NCBI GenBank assembly: GCA_002315435.1
Contig: DCFW01000034.1
Location: 1-51,028 of the forward strand
Direction: 5' to 3'
Origin: Bacteroidales bacterium UBA1794
Lineage (GTDB): Bacteria; Bacteroidota; Bacteroidia; Bacteroidales; Bacteroidaceae
Length of the DNA stretch: 51,028 nt
The notes beneath the pieces were generated by a model, which searched no databases, was not told the origin of the DNA, and worked only from the letters and a program-made list of their open reading frames with translations. The position numbers were made by a program, and so were the translations under genes. Positions 27,685 to 37,381 of the stretch are shown piece by piece. The first letter of the stretch is position 1; every line of letters begins with the position of its first letter.

Positions 27685-30042
27685 ATGGTCAAACATCTGT
27701 TCTTAATTATAGCTTTGTTTCTAGCTGGTAGTTTAAATGCTCAGGTTACACTTAAAGGTAAAATATCGTGTCAGGGAAAGGACGTGCCCTTTGTCAACAT
27801 GACTCTCTATCAGGGTGGTGACACTACCAAACTTGCAGCAGGCACTGTCACCGACACACAAGGTGATTATGTATTCAACGGTCTTGCAACGGGACGATAC
27901 AAGCTTGTTGTTTCGGGAGTCGGCTATACGACACTTCGTGAGTTTCTGACACTTGATAAAGCTATAGTTGTGGTTAAGGATGTACGGATTAATGAAAATA
28001 CGGTCGCGCTCAATGAGGTAGTAGTCAAAGCCAACCGCAAGACCAACTATGTTGACAAGTCCGTGTATACTTTCAGTGAGCAGCAAATGAAAGCAGCCAG
28101 ATATGCCAATGATCTGCTGACGACACTGAGCACACTCTCCATTAATCCCAGTACACATAAAATAACCAAGTTCGGTGGCGGTGAAGTGAAGATTCTTATT
28201 AATGGAGTCAATGCTACCGATAATGATCTAAAGAGTATTACCCCTGATAAAGTACTTAAAGTCGAATATTATGATATACCGCCGGCCCGTTATGCTACCG
28301 TAGGAGCATTAGTCAATGTGATTACTAAGAAGCTGGATACAGGATATAATGGTGGTTTTGATCTGGGACATGCATTCACGACCGGTTTCGGCAATGACAA
28401 TGCTTATTTCAAATATGTTTCAGGTCACAACCAATTCAGTTTTGATTATGAGTTGCACTATCGTGATTATGATCACTATATACTAAATGCGCAGTATTCA
28501 TTCAATTTAGGCAACAAAGACTGGCAATACAAGATTGATACTCAAGGCCATTTCGGATATACTACCAATGATATCAACTTCAAGTTTACGCGACATATTG
28601 AAGATAAGTATACCTTTCAGGCTACATTCTCGCCCAATTTCCAGACTTACTTCAATCATTATACCGGCAATATCCTACATGTATCAGGTCCCACAGGCTC
28701 TGCGCTCGACAGCAATGCTTCCGGCATCAATCAAGAAACCCGATTGGGAAAGAGCAATGTAAACACAAATACATTCGGCCCTGTTCTTGATCTTTATTAT
28801 TCAAAGAATTTCGTCAACCATCAAGAACTTTCTGTCAATGTGGTGGGAACGCTCTATCACAATAGCGAGAAGAAGAACAATAAGGAAACGGAAAATAGTA
28901 CCGGTGAGGTGAAACTCTCAGACGACATGATGCAGAGGAACGACAAACAATCGATCATTGCCGAGTTGGCTTACTCGAAGAGTTTCGGTGCCAAAAGCCT
29001 GAGCTTAGGATACAGAGGCACTTATGCCCATTCAGCTGCAACCATCCGTAACTTCTTGTCAAATGGAGAGACCTATGATAACGGTTCACATAATGGAGAT
29101 CAATACATCTATTCCGAGTTAGCCGGATCAAAAAACAAACTAATGTATCGTATCGGATTAGGTGGAACTATCGTTTATACTAAGAATAGTGATGCTCATC
29201 ACACCAGTTATCAGTTTACTCCAAAAGGAATTCTCGGATATAAAATAGATAATCATCAGGAAGTGCGCCTGGTGTTGCAATCATCACCTATAGAGCCTAC
29301 AATTTCGCAACTTAGCAACAATATAGAATTGATTACCGAAAATATTGTGCGCCGTGGGAACCCTTATCTGCAAAGCGGTCACAACTATACCACTTCGTTC
29401 TATTATAATCTCAATAATGCCTATCTTGATATGCAAGTGGGAGGACTCATGTCTTATGATTTTCATCCCATCAACACTTATTATTTGCAAGACTCCATTG
29501 AAGGTCAGCCTTATATAGTCTCAACCAATGAGAATGCCCGCCAATTTTTGCAAACAGGTGCATATACTAATGTTTCGTTACGTCCGTTCAAGACGAACTT
29601 GATTGTACTGAAATGGAATGCCTACATATTACGTCAGAAATTGACCAGCGATCTCATCGGTACTTATTCTCATTGGTATCATCCTATGGATTTCGAGATT
29701 GATTTACAAAAAGGAGAGTGGGGCGGTGTGTGTCAGTGGAACATTGTTTCAAACAAAATTAATGGAGCATATTTGAGTGCCGATGAGAATGAAGCCTATG
29801 CGCAAGTCTACTGGCAGCATAAGAGTCTACGTCTGTTTAGTGAATGCTATTGGCCCTTCACCAAATCCAAGTATCATGTGCAGACTCTTCCAAACAAGGT
29901 GATGACGTATGATAATCGCCACCACATTGACGATAATAAGTCTATGTTCTCGGTTGGTCTCAGTTGGAGCTTTAGCAAAGGAAAGAAGCTCAATGCCAGC
30001 CGTAATCTTCAGAACAGAGATACAGATAGAGGCATGTTTTGA
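27685..30042 (+). CDS. Outer-membrane beta-barrel receptor (OMP_b-brl_3 family) 2
   Basis: A 785-residue receptor with signal peptide (LFLAGSLNAQ), a CarboxypepD_reg-like domain (LKGKISCQGKDVPFVNMTLYQ), a plug segment (GGEVKILINGVNATDNDLKSI.. YATVGALVNVITKK) and a barrel whose last strand includes SMFSVGLSWSF. The ATG at 27685 is chosen because MVKHLFLIIALFLAGSLNAQ is a proper signal peptide. The frame extends to 27601, but that N-terminus is not export-like. No SusD accompanies it. It converges with the glycosyltransferase gene 36 nt downstream. Confidence 0.85.
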   Translation: MVKHLFLIIALFLAGSLNAQVTLKGKISCQGKDVPFVNMTLYQGGDTTKLAAGTVTDTQGDYVFNGLATGRYKLVVSGVGYTTLREFLTLDKAIVVVKDVRINENTVALNEVVVKANRKTNYVDKSVYTFSEQQMKAARYANDLLTTLSTLSINPSTHKITKFGGGEVKILINGVNATDNDLKSITPDKVLKVEYYDIPPARYATVGALVNVITKKLDTGYNGGFDLGHAFTTGFGNDNAYFKYVSGHNQFSFDYELHYRDYDHYILNAQYSFNLGNKDWQYKIDTQGHFGYTTNDINFKFTRHIEDKYTFQATFSPNFQTYFNHYTGNILHVSGPTGSALDSNASGINQETRLGKSNVNTNTFGPVLDLYYSKNFVNHQELSVNVVGTLYHNSEKKNNKETENSTGEVKLSDDMMQRNDKQSIIAELAYSKSFGAKSLSLGYRGTYAHSAATIRNFLSNGETYDNGSHNGDQYIYSELAGSKNKLMYRIGLGGTIVYTKNSDAHHTSYQFTPKGILGYKIDNHQEVRLVLQSSPIEPTISQLSNNIELITENIVRRGNPYLQSGHNYTTSFYYNLNNAYLDMQVGGLMSYDFHPINTYYLQDSIEGQPYIVSTNENARQFLQTGAYTNVSLRPFKTNLIVLKWNAYILRQKLTSDLIGTYSHWYHPMDFEIDLQKGEWGGVCQWNIVSNKINGAYLSADENEAYAQVYWQHKSLRLFSECYWPFTKSKYHVQTLPNKVMTYDNRHHIDDNKSMFSVGLSWSFSKGKKLNASRNLQNRDTDRGMF

Positions 30043-30078
30043 TATGCCATTGAGAGTCGTTCTCTTTACGGAACAGCA

Positions 30079-31233
30079 TCAAGAATTCTTGTAACGCACT
30101 AGTCGGTAAATGAAACGTGCAGCTACACGCTTCAATATAGTTGGGCGGGGTGGTTCAAAGAGTGAACCGTACTTGAATTCTGTTAAAATAAGCCACGGTG
30201 CTTGTCTCACCCAATGTTTAAAAACGAGGTTAGGTTTATATCCTTTAGATAGAACTAGCAGCTTGTCAAGGTCAAAGCATGAGCTGGACTGTCCCGCACC
30301 GGCCCCCTCAGCATCAAATGCATTGCAAGCTTGTTCTATATGAGTTGGTATCATCAGTACCGGTTTGCCTAAGTACAAGGCTTCGCATACAGATTCAAAT
30401 CCGGCAGTAGTGGCATAGGCTTTTGATCCGGCCATGTACTTGATAAAAGTAGAGTCATTCAATTGATGAAACGATAGAGTATCGTCAACAGGCAACACTT
30501 CAGGAGCATTCTTTTTATCCCAAAAGAAATGCAATGGAACGGTGGTGTGTGATTGATGCCAGTTTGTGACCTCTTCGCTGAATCCGCTGTTCAGCAAATA
30601 GCCAAGTAAATAGTTCCCTTTCTTCGGGGTCAAGGCAAGAACCTCTTTTCTTAAAAGTGGGGGAACCACAACCAACCCTTTAGATGGAATATCTCTCATC
30701 TTCCGAAACGAAAGAGCTAGTTTCTTTCGGGCACCAATGGCCGTTACTTTCGTAAAGAACTTAAGAGACAACAAAGATACACGATTTAGTTTAGGAAAGG
30801 AAAAGTCAGGATGCAGGAACAGATATTGGTGTGCAATGCAAACCATGATAGCTTTCGGACTGAAAAGCAAGTAAGTCAATCCTGTGAGAAGTTCATAGAA
30901 ATTGACCACAACATCAGCTTCAGTCTCTTTGATCATCCGGTTTATATAGAGGATGCTCCGCAAATATTTGTGTGTGCGGTATAGATTATATAAAATACTT
31001 TTAATAATCTTCGGCTGTTTGTTTTTGGCAGAAGGAAGGAAGTTGGGGCTTTCGAAAGGATAAATCTTTTCACCCATCTTTTCATAGAAAAAAGAGGGAA
31101 GGCTTCGTGAAGGGCTTTTCCCAACAAGCACACCTACCACTTCATGTCCTTCATTCTCCAGCATTTGCTTTAATGAAAGAGATTGAGTAAGATGTCCTCT
31201 TCCTTCTCCTTGTATTACAAATAGTATTCTCAT
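30079..31233 (-). CDS. MurG/GT28-like glycosyltransferase
   Basis: A 384-residue glycosyltransferase of GT-B type. The N-terminus MRILFVIQGEGRGHLTQSLSL is the donor-family hallmark (GHLTQ). The C-terminal nucleotide-sugar site includes ATTAGFESVCEALYLGKPVLMIPTHIEQACNA. A basic, hydrophobic tail (RPTILKRVAARFIYRLVRYK) may hold it at the inner membrane. It overlaps the upstream LpxH-like gene by 4 nt (ATGA), so the two are translated together, suggesting work on a common lipid or lipid-linked glycan. The acceptor is not known. Confidence 0.8.
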   Translation of the reverse strand: MRILFVIQGEGRGHLTQSLSLKQMLENEGHEVVGVLVGKSPSRSLPSFFYEKMGEKIYPFESPNFLPSAKNKQPKIIKSILYNLYRTHKYLRSILYINRMIKETEADVVVNFYELLTGLTYLLFSPKAIMVCIAHQYLFLHPDFSFPKLNRVSLLSLKFFTKVTAIGARKKLALSFRKMRDIPSKGLVVVPPLLRKEVLALTPKKGNYLLGYLLNSGFSEEVTNWHQSHTTVPLHFFWDKKNAPEVLPVDDTLSFHQLNDSTFIKYMAGSKAYATTAGFESVCEALYLGKPVLMIPTHIEQACNAFDAEGAGAGQSSSCFDLDKLLVLSKGYKPNLVFKHWVRQAPWLILTEFKYGSLFEPPRPTILKRVAARFIYRLVRYKNS

Positions 31234-32033
31234 ACAGCTTCCGGATATAATACTTTTCTTTTTAATGAATATTTTTCAAGCTCTTTCAGCCAGGCTTCGT
31301 ATGTAATGATTTTCCATTCACCATTCTTGTCTTCAACTAAGGCAGTAAGACTTTCCACCCAGTCACCCGAATTCAGATATCGGATATCTCCATACCATTT
31401 GTCGGCAGCTTGGTGGATGTGTCCACAGATGATAGCATCTGCTTTCTTGGATTCAGCCAAAGCAACTAACTCTTTTTCAAAGTCCGACATATAAGATACG
31501 GCGCTTTTCACTTTACTTTTCACTTTCTGGGATAACGAGTAATATGGTTTCCCTAATTTAGCCCGTCGTTTGTTATATATTCTATTCAACCATAGCAAAA
31601 GGGTATAGCCCACATCTCCTAATTTGGCCAACCAACGCATATTGGTTGTTATTGTGTCAAAGATATCGCCATGGGTTACATAGTACTTTTTTCCATGACT
31701 TTGAAACTGATAATTCGTTACAATAGATACGTTGTATATGCATAAAGGAGCCACTCTATCTAAGAAATCATCATGATTTCCTCTCACATAAATGATTTCT
31801 GTGCCTCTGTTCTCCATCATTTTCATCAATACTTTGAAGAAGTCGGTGTGTTTTGTTTCCCATTTCTTTCCAAGCTTCTGAAGTTGCCAGCCATCAATGA
31901 TATCACCATTTAAAATCAATCGATCACAATCAACATGCTTAAGAAAGAATGTCACTTCTTCAGTATGTGAATGCCCTGATCCCATGTGGATATCAGATAA
32001 AACAATTGTTGGGTAATACGTCCTAGTTTCCAT
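31230..32033 (-). CDS. LpxH-like metallophosphoesterase
   Basis: A 267-residue calcineurin-like phosphoesterase, similar to UDP-2,3-diacylglucosamine pyrophosphatase (lipid A pathway). All metal-site motifs are present: LSDIHMGSG, GDIIDGW, RGNHDDF, VTHGDIFD and CGHIHQA. Length fits the family. Bacteroidetes often carry more than one such paralog, so a role on another lipid-linked pyrophosphate is possible. It is the first gene of a two-gene operon with the glycosyltransferase and diverges from the nifH-like gene across 275 bp. Confidence 0.75.
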   Translation of the reverse strand: METRTYYPTIVLSDIHMGSGHSHTEEVTFFLKHVDCDRLILNGDIIDGWQLQKLGKKWETKHTDFFKVLMKMMENRGTEIIYVRGNHDDFLDRVAPLCIYNVSIVTNYQFQSHGKKYYVTHGDIFDTITTNMRWLAKLGDVGYTLLLWLNRIYNKRRAKLGKPYYSLSQKVKSKVKSAVSYMSDFEKELVALAESKKADAIICGHIHQAADKWYGDIRYLNSGDWVESLTALVEDKNGEWKIITYEAWLKELEKYSLKRKVLYPEAV

Positions 32034-32131
32034 CTTTTTATTTTGTTTTGTTCTACAAATAAACTCATTTCATATTACAAACAGATAACAGCGAAGTGAA
32101 TATCCGGTGAATCTATACCTCCCAAACTACG

Positions 32132-32188
32132 GGTACTAGAATACCATAAAAAGGCTATATTATAGATATTCAATCATTTATAAATTTG
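32132..32188 (+). promoter_or_regulatory. Promoter and candidate operator of the nitrogenase-like operon
   Basis: TAAATTTG (32181-32188) fits the -7 consensus. No -33 TTTG is found. Instead an imperfect inverted repeat, ATACCATAAAAAGGCTAT (32141-32158), begins exactly 40 bp before the -7 box, preceded by GGTAC (32132-32136). The same layout appears before the small ORF at 37829 and before metY. An activator site overlapping the missing -33 is the simplest reading. Confidence 0.55.
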
Positions 32189-32308
32189 CAGAACCATTTA
32201 AAAGAATAAAATCAGTAAACAATATATGATCTTATTTGAATCCCTAACGAGAATTCATTTGACCTTAATATTTAGAGAAATCTTATTTTTAAAATACATA
32301 ATACGAAT

Positions 32309-33184
32309 ATGAGTAAACAAATTAAGAAGATTGCCATTTATGGAAAAGGTGGCATTGGAAAATCTACAACAACTTCAAACATTAGTGCCGCTTTGGTGGA
32401 AGCCGGTTATAAAGTGTTGCAATTCGGTTGTGATCCGAAGAGTGATTCAACCAATACTTTGCGAAATGGGAAATACATTCCCACTGTATTGGATTTGTTG
32501 CGTAAAAAGTCAAAAGTAGATGCGCATGAAGCTATATTTGAAGGCTTTAAAGGTGTCTATTGTGTGGAAGCCGGCGGGCCTGCTCCCGGTGTTGGATGTG
32601 CAGGACGCGGTATTATCACAGCAGTGGAGTTGCTGAAACAACAAAATATCTTTGAAGAGCTTGATTTGGATTTTGTTATTTTCGACGTATTGGGCGATGT
32701 AGTTTGTGGAGGCTTTGCCGTTCCTATTCGTGAAGGTATTGCCGAGCATGTATTTACCGTTTCCTCTTCCGATTTTATGTCGATCTATGCTTCCAACAAC
32801 CTAATGAAAGGTATAGAAAAATACTCCAATTCAGGCGGAGCATTGTTTGGTGGTATTATTGCAAACTCTATCAACACCTCCTATCAGAAAGCCATTATAG
32901 ATGACTTTGTAAAGAAAACAAGTACACAAGTAGTGGAGTATGTGCCTCGTTCAATCACTGTTACCCAAGCCGAGCTTTCAGGACACACTACCATTGAAGC
33001 AGCACCTAAATCACAACAAGCTGAGGTCTATCGTAACTTGGCACGTAAAATAGCCAAACATACCGAATCACGTGTGCCTACACCCTTGGAAACAGATCAA
33101 TTAAGAGAATGGTCTGCTCAATGGGCTGATCAACTATTGGCCATTGAAGCTGGTGAAGTACGTGGCGAAAAGGAAAGCATTTAA
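32309..33184 (+). CDS. NifH-like iron protein of a nitrogenase-like reductase
   Basis: A 291-residue homodimeric Fe-protein that would pass electrons to the DK-like partner upon ATP hydrolysis. P-loop GKGGIGKS (12-19), the DPKSDST switch region, and both [4Fe-4S] ligands, Cys97 in GVGCAGRG and Cys133 in GDVVCGGF, are present at almost canonical positions. Arg100, the residue ADP-ribosylated in many nitrogenase Fe proteins, is kept. The sequence is close to true NifH, unlike ChlL/BchX. It heads a tightly packed operon H-D-K-B-X (gaps 15, 12, 33 and 24 nt). It may be the Fe protein of a methylthio-alkane-reductase-like system; sequence alone does not name the substrate. Confidence 0.9.
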   Translation: MSKQIKKIAIYGKGGIGKSTTTSNISAALVEAGYKVLQFGCDPKSDSTNTLRNGKYIPTVLDLLRKKSKVDAHEAIFEGFKGVYCVEAGGPAPGVGCAGRGIITAVELLKQQNIFEELDLDFVIFDVLGDVVCGGFAVPIREGIAEHVFTVSSSDFMSIYASNNLMKGIEKYSNSGGALFGGIIANSINTSYQKAIIDDFVKKTSTQVVEYVPRSITVTQAELSGHTTIEAAPKSQQAEVYRNLARKIAKHTESRVPTPLETDQLREWSAQWADQLLAIEAGEVRGEKESI

Positions 33185-33199
33185 CGAACAAGAATAATC

Positions 33200-34708
33200 A
33201 TGGTAAAGACATTAAACTTAAAAACGCCCGTGGTAGAAAGCCGTGAGCAAAGGCTTGGTACCATTGTATCATGGGAGGGTAAGGCATCGGAATTGGTTGA
33301 GCTATCAGCCTATTCAGGAGGATGCGGTGGATGTACGCTTTGCGAATTGAGCAGCCCTTTCACCCAAGGTTCGGTATGTAGTGAGCAAATGGTAGAATGT
33401 CAGGCCGGACATGTGCGTGAGGCAGTGCTTATACAGCATTCGCCTATTGGTTGTGCCGCAGGGCAGGTAGCCTACAATTCACTTTATCGTAATGGACTAA
33501 AAATGAGAAATAAGCCGGTAGAGAATATTCGAGTAATTAGTACTAATCTTCAGGAGAGGGACATGGTTTTCGGGGGAGTAGATAAGTTACGGCAGTCTAT
33601 CCATGATGCTTGGGAACGTTATCATCCCAAAGCTATCTTTATAGGGAGTTCATGTGCTACAGCGATCATTGGCGATGACATTGATAGTGTGGCATCAGAA
33701 TTTACGGAAGAGTTAGGTATACCTGTAGTGCCTATGCATTGCGAGGGATTTCGTTCCAAGCACTGGAGTACGGGATTTGACAGCACTCAGCATGGCATCT
33801 TGCGTCAAATAGTGAACCGTCATCCTAAAAAACAAGAAGATTTGGTAAATGTGATCAATTTGTGGGGATCTGATGTGTTTACGCCCATGCTTGCTGAACT
33901 TAACTTGCGTGTAAATTATGTGATTGATCTAGCTACGGTGGATGATTTGGCACAAATGTCGGAGGCTGCATGTACCATCGGGTTCTGTAATACACTTTCT
34001 TCTTATCTGGCTACGGGATTGGAGCAAGAATTCGGAGTACCTCAGGTAAAGGCTCCTATGCCTTATGGATTTCAGGGTACGGATGCTTGGTTGCGTGAGA
34101 TAGGAAAAGTGACTCACCGCGAGGAATTAGTGGAGAAATATATCACGAAGAAGCGGGCTGAGGTTAAGCCTAAATTAGTGGAGCTCAGGAAGAAATTAAA
34201 AGGATTGAGGGGACTTTCAGCTACCGGATCAGCTTATTCGCATGGATTGATCTCGGTGCTGCGTGAATTGGGCATTGAAAGTGATGGTTCGTTGGTCTTT
34301 CATCATGACCCCGTTTACGATAGTGGAGATCCTCGTCAGGATTCATTGGCTCAATTGGTTCATCAATATGGTGATGTACAATCGTTCAATGTCAGCAACC
34401 GTCAACAATTTCAATTCTATATTTTGTTGAAAAACATTAAACCCGATTTTATCATTATTCGCCACAATGGATTAGCTCCTTTGGCTTCTCGTATGGGAAT
34501 ACCGGCTGTGCCTCTGGGTGATGAACATTTAGCAGTGGGGTACGATGGAATGCTCCATGTAGGTGAAATCATTTTGGATGTGATAGCACACACTAAATTC
34601 CACAAGAACTTGGCGGCTCACGTGAAATTGCCCTACAGCAAATGGTGGTTGGAGCAGAATGATCCATACATATTATCTAAGAACCCGGAACTAATTTACC
34701 AAGATTAA
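33200..34708 (+). CDS. NifD-like catalytic subunit of a nitrogenase-like reductase
   Basis: A 502-residue homolog of the nitrogenase alpha subunit. P-cluster ligands are Cys60 (GSVCSEQ), Cys85 (SPIGCAAGQ) and Cys152 (GSSCATAIIGDD), equivalent to A. vinelandii Cys62, Cys88 and Cys154. Cys263 (IGFCNTLSSYL..EFGVP) aligns without gaps with cofactor ligand Cys275. His443 near GYDG may replace His442, but the spacing differs. In the gap-free block after CEGFR, Gln191 and His195 correspond to Trp189 and Phe193, arguing against N2 reduction. An extra N-terminal CGGCTLC is present. Conclusion: an active-site metal cluster is expected, with a substrate other than N2; C-S cleavage is inferred from the neighbours. 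Confidence 0.85.
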   Translation: MVKTLNLKTPVVESREQRLGTIVSWEGKASELVELSAYSGGCGGCTLCELSSPFTQGSVCSEQMVECQAGHVREAVLIQHSPIGCAAGQVAYNSLYRNGLKMRNKPVENIRVISTNLQERDMVFGGVDKLRQSIHDAWERYHPKAIFIGSSCATAIIGDDIDSVASEFTEELGIPVVPMHCEGFRSKHWSTGFDSTQHGILRQIVNRHPKKQEDLVNVINLWGSDVFTPMLAELNLRVNYVIDLATVDDLAQMSEAACTIGFCNTLSSYLATGLEQEFGVPQVKAPMPYGFQGTDAWLREIGKVTHREELVEKYITKKRAEVKPKLVELRKKLKGLRGLSATGSAYSHGLISVLRELGIESDGSLVFHHDPVYDSGDPRQDSLAQLVHQYGDVQSFNVSNRQQFQFYILLKNIKPDFIIIRHNGLAPLASRMGIPAVPLGDEHLAVGYDGMLHVGEIILDVIAHTKFHKNLAAHVKLPYSKWWLEQNDPYILSKNPELIYQD

Positions 34709-34720
34709 AAAAAAACGATT

Positions 34721-36067
34721 ATGTCAGAAACTATAGAAAAAACAAATTCAATCAATCAACCCCGTTATGGCTGTTCATTGGGATCATTATATACGGCAGC
34801 AGCTATTCCCAGAGTGATTCCCATTACCCATTGTGGTCCGGGATGTGCCGACAAGCAATTTACAGCAACAGCATTTTATAATGGCTTTCAAGGAAGTGGC
34901 TATGGTGGCGGCTCGGTGTCACCCAGTGTTAATGCCAGTGAAAAGGAAGTGGTTTTTGGAGGTGCAGAGCGATTAAGTGAATTGATCAGTGCTACACTTA
35001 AAGTGATGGATGCGGATTTGTATGTAGTGCTGACCGGTTGTATTGCCGATTTGGTTGGTGATGATGTAGGATCGGTTGTATCTAAATTCCAGCAAAAAGG
35101 TGTACCTATCGTATATGCTGAGACCGGAGGTTTTAAAGGTAATAATTATACCGGACATGAATTGGTAACTAAAGCTATTATTGATCAATTTGTGGGAGAC
35201 TATGACGGTCCGAAAGAAGAGAAGTCGGTGAATGTGTGGTCATTGGTACCTTTTATTGATACTTTTTGGCGAGGCGATCTGGAAGAGATCAAACGCATCT
35301 TGGAGGGTATCGGATTGAAAGTAAATATTTTGTTCGGTCATGAGTCGAATGGAGTGGAAGAGTGGAAAGATATTCCAAAAGCTGAGTTTAACTTGGTGCT
35401 TTCTCCTTGGGTAGGGCTTGAACTGGCAAAACATCTGGAGAAAAAGTACAATCAACCTTACTTGCATATTCCTGTTATCCCCATTGGAGCTCAGGAAACT
35501 TCTGATTTTCTGAGGAAGGTAGGTGAATATGCCAAGGTTGATTCGGAAGTAGTTGAAAGCTTTATTAAGAAGGAGGAAGATTATTATTATTACTATCTCG
35601 AAAACTTTTCCGATTTCTATTCCGAGTATTGGTGGGGACTTCCTGCAAAATTCGGTGTGGTCAGTGACAGTGCCTACAATTTGGCATTAACTAAGTTTTT
35701 GGTCAATCAGTTGGGATTAATTCCAGGCAGGCAGATTATTACGGAAAATACACCGGAAGAGTATCAGGACTTCATTAGGGAGCAGTATACTCATATCGCT
35801 GATGATGTTTCTACTACGGTTGATTTCATAGAAGATGGATATACCATTGGTCAGGAATTGCTGAAAACCGACTTTGGATACAAGCCTCCATTGCTATTTG
35901 CCACTACATGGGACAGAGATATTGCTAAGGAAATCAATGCCGGTATTTTGGAGATCGGTTTTCCTGCTTCGTATGAAGTAGTTGTCAATCGTTCGAATAT
36001 AGGCTATAGAGGAGCTTTGTCACTACTCGAAAAGATTTATACCACGGCTATTAGTACAAGTGCGTAG
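34721..36067 (+). CDS. NifK-like subunit of a nitrogenase-like reductase
   Basis: A 448-residue partner of the NifD-like protein. P-cluster ligands are Cys18 (YGCSLGS), Cys42 (HCGPGCADKQF) and Cys107 (LTGCIADLVGDD), matching beta Cys70, Cys95 and Cys153. The N-terminal arm of about 50 residues that wraps the alpha subunit in Mo-nitrogenase is missing, as in alternative and nitrogenase-like enzymes. A run of five Tyr (DYYYYYLEN) sits in the middle. It lies 12 nt after the D gene, and the pair should form an alpha2beta2 core. Confidence 0.85.
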   Translation: MSETIEKTNSINQPRYGCSLGSLYTAAAIPRVIPITHCGPGCADKQFTATAFYNGFQGSGYGGGSVSPSVNASEKEVVFGGAERLSELISATLKVMDADLYVVLTGCIADLVGDDVGSVVSKFQQKGVPIVYAETGGFKGNNYTGHELVTKAIIDQFVGDYDGPKEEKSVNVWSLVPFIDTFWRGDLEEIKRILEGIGLKVNILFGHESNGVEEWKDIPKAEFNLVLSPWVGLELAKHLEKKYNQPYLHIPVIPIGAQETSDFLRKVGEYAKVDSEVVESFIKKEEDYYYYYLENFSDFYSEYWWGLPAKFGVVSDSAYNLALTKFLVNQLGLIPGRQIITENTPEEYQDFIREQYTHIADDVSTTVDFIEDGYTIGQELLKTDFGYKPPLLFATTWDRDIAKEINAGILEIGFPASYEVVVNRSNIGYRGALSLLEKIYTTAISTSA

Positions 36068-36100
36068 TAAAAGAACTTTCTTCCAAGAAAAAAAGAAAAT

Positions 36101-37357
36101 ATGAATATAAATAATCATCCTTGTTTCAATCCGGATGTGAGGCATAAAACCGGGCGAATTCATTTGCCGGTAGCTGCCAGATGTAATGTGCAATGTAACT
36201 TTTGCAACCGGAAGTATGATTGTGCCAACGAGAACCGTCCTGGCGTATCCACCACTGTGCTTTCGCCGCAGCAAGCCGAAAAGTATTTGGATCATATATT
36301 AGGGCAAGTACCTAATATTGCAGTGGTGGGTATCGCCGGACCAGGCGATCCTTTTGCCAATGTAAAAGAAACGATGGAAACGCTCGAACGTATTCATTCG
36401 CACTATCCCGATAAGTTATTATGTCTTTCATCCAATGGTTTATATCTTGCTGATTATATCCCTCGTCTAGCGGAACTTAACGTTTCTCATGTGACGATCA
36501 CAGTCAATGCAGTTGATCCCCAAATAGGAGCAGAAATATATGAATGGTTTTATTATAATCAAAAGACTTACTTTGGAATAGAGGGTGCAAACATTCTTTT
36601 GGAAAGGCAGACTGAAGCTATAAAACTTCTGAAGCAATATGGGATTATAGTAAAAATAAATACGGTGGTCATTCCTCGTGTTAATGAGCATCATGTAGAG
36701 GATATCGCTCGCTATGTATCTGCTTTGGGTGCTGATATTCAGAATTGTATCCCTTTGATTCCCGTCGAAGGAACTCCTTTTGCCACGTTGGAAGAGCCGA
36801 GCGCTTCTGTTATGCGTACCGTACGTGCAAAAGCTTCGGTTTATATCAAGCAAATGTCGCACTGTGCCCGATGTCGTGCCGATGCAGTTGGGCTGCTGGG
36901 AGAACAAAATAGTGAGCAGGCTTTCAATGCTTTGAAATATGCTAAGATACGACCTACATTTATTGACAAACCTTATATTGCTGTTGCCAGTTCTGACGGA
37001 AAGGTTGTTGATTTACATTTAGGAGAAGCAAGCAAATTGCTGATCTACGGTAAGCGAAACGGGAAAGTAGAGTTGCTTGAAGAAAGGCCTATTGATAAGG
37101 ACAGCAGCAATCGATGGGAAGAGTTGGCAAATGCGATTCCCGATTGCGATGCTTTACTAAGCAAAGGTATGGGACATGCTCCATATGAATATCTTAGCAG
37201 TAAAGGCATTTATGTGGAGGCTATAGATAGTTCGGTTCGCAATGCAGTCGATATCTTATTTGCCGGGCAACCCTTACCTTCTGAAATATTAAGGCTGGCA
37301 GGACAATGCAATTCATCGTGCTCCGGAGCTTACTCCAGTGATCAGTCCTGCCACTAG
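36101..37357 (+). CDS. nifB: NifB-like radical SAM cofactor maturase with NifX-type domain
   Basis: A 418-residue radical SAM enzyme that builds NifB-co, the 8Fe core of nitrogenase cofactors. HPCF at the N-terminus, the CNVQCNFC cluster (Cys28, 32, 35), NRKYDC.NENRPGV, and the CxxCRADAVGLLGE block at the end of the core are all canonical, so it should be active. From about residue 290 a NifX/NafY-like domain follows (YIAVASSDGKVVDLHLGEASKLLIY). The last 25 residues hold further cysteines (QCNSSC, SC). Its presence, with no NifEN or NifV anywhere in the window, suggests the D-K partner uses NifB-co itself or a simple derivative. Confidence 0.92.
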   Translation: MNINNHPCFNPDVRHKTGRIHLPVAARCNVQCNFCNRKYDCANENRPGVSTTVLSPQQAEKYLDHILGQVPNIAVVGIAGPGDPFANVKETMETLERIHSHYPDKLLCLSSNGLYLADYIPRLAELNVSHVTITVNAVDPQIGAEIYEWFYYNQKTYFGIEGANILLERQTEAIKLLKQYGIIVKINTVVIPRVNEHHVEDIARYVSALGADIQNCIPLIPVEGTPFATLEEPSASVMRTVRAKASVYIKQMSHCARCRADAVGLLGEQNSEQAFNALKYAKIRPTFIDKPYIAVASSDGKVVDLHLGEASKLLIYGKRNGKVELLEERPIDKDSSNRWEELANAIPDCDALLSKGMGHAPYEYLSSKGIYVEAIDSSVRNAVDILFAGQPLPSEILRLAGQCNSSCSGAYSSDQSCH

Positions 37358-37381
37358 TTCAATACATTAAATTAGTAAATC

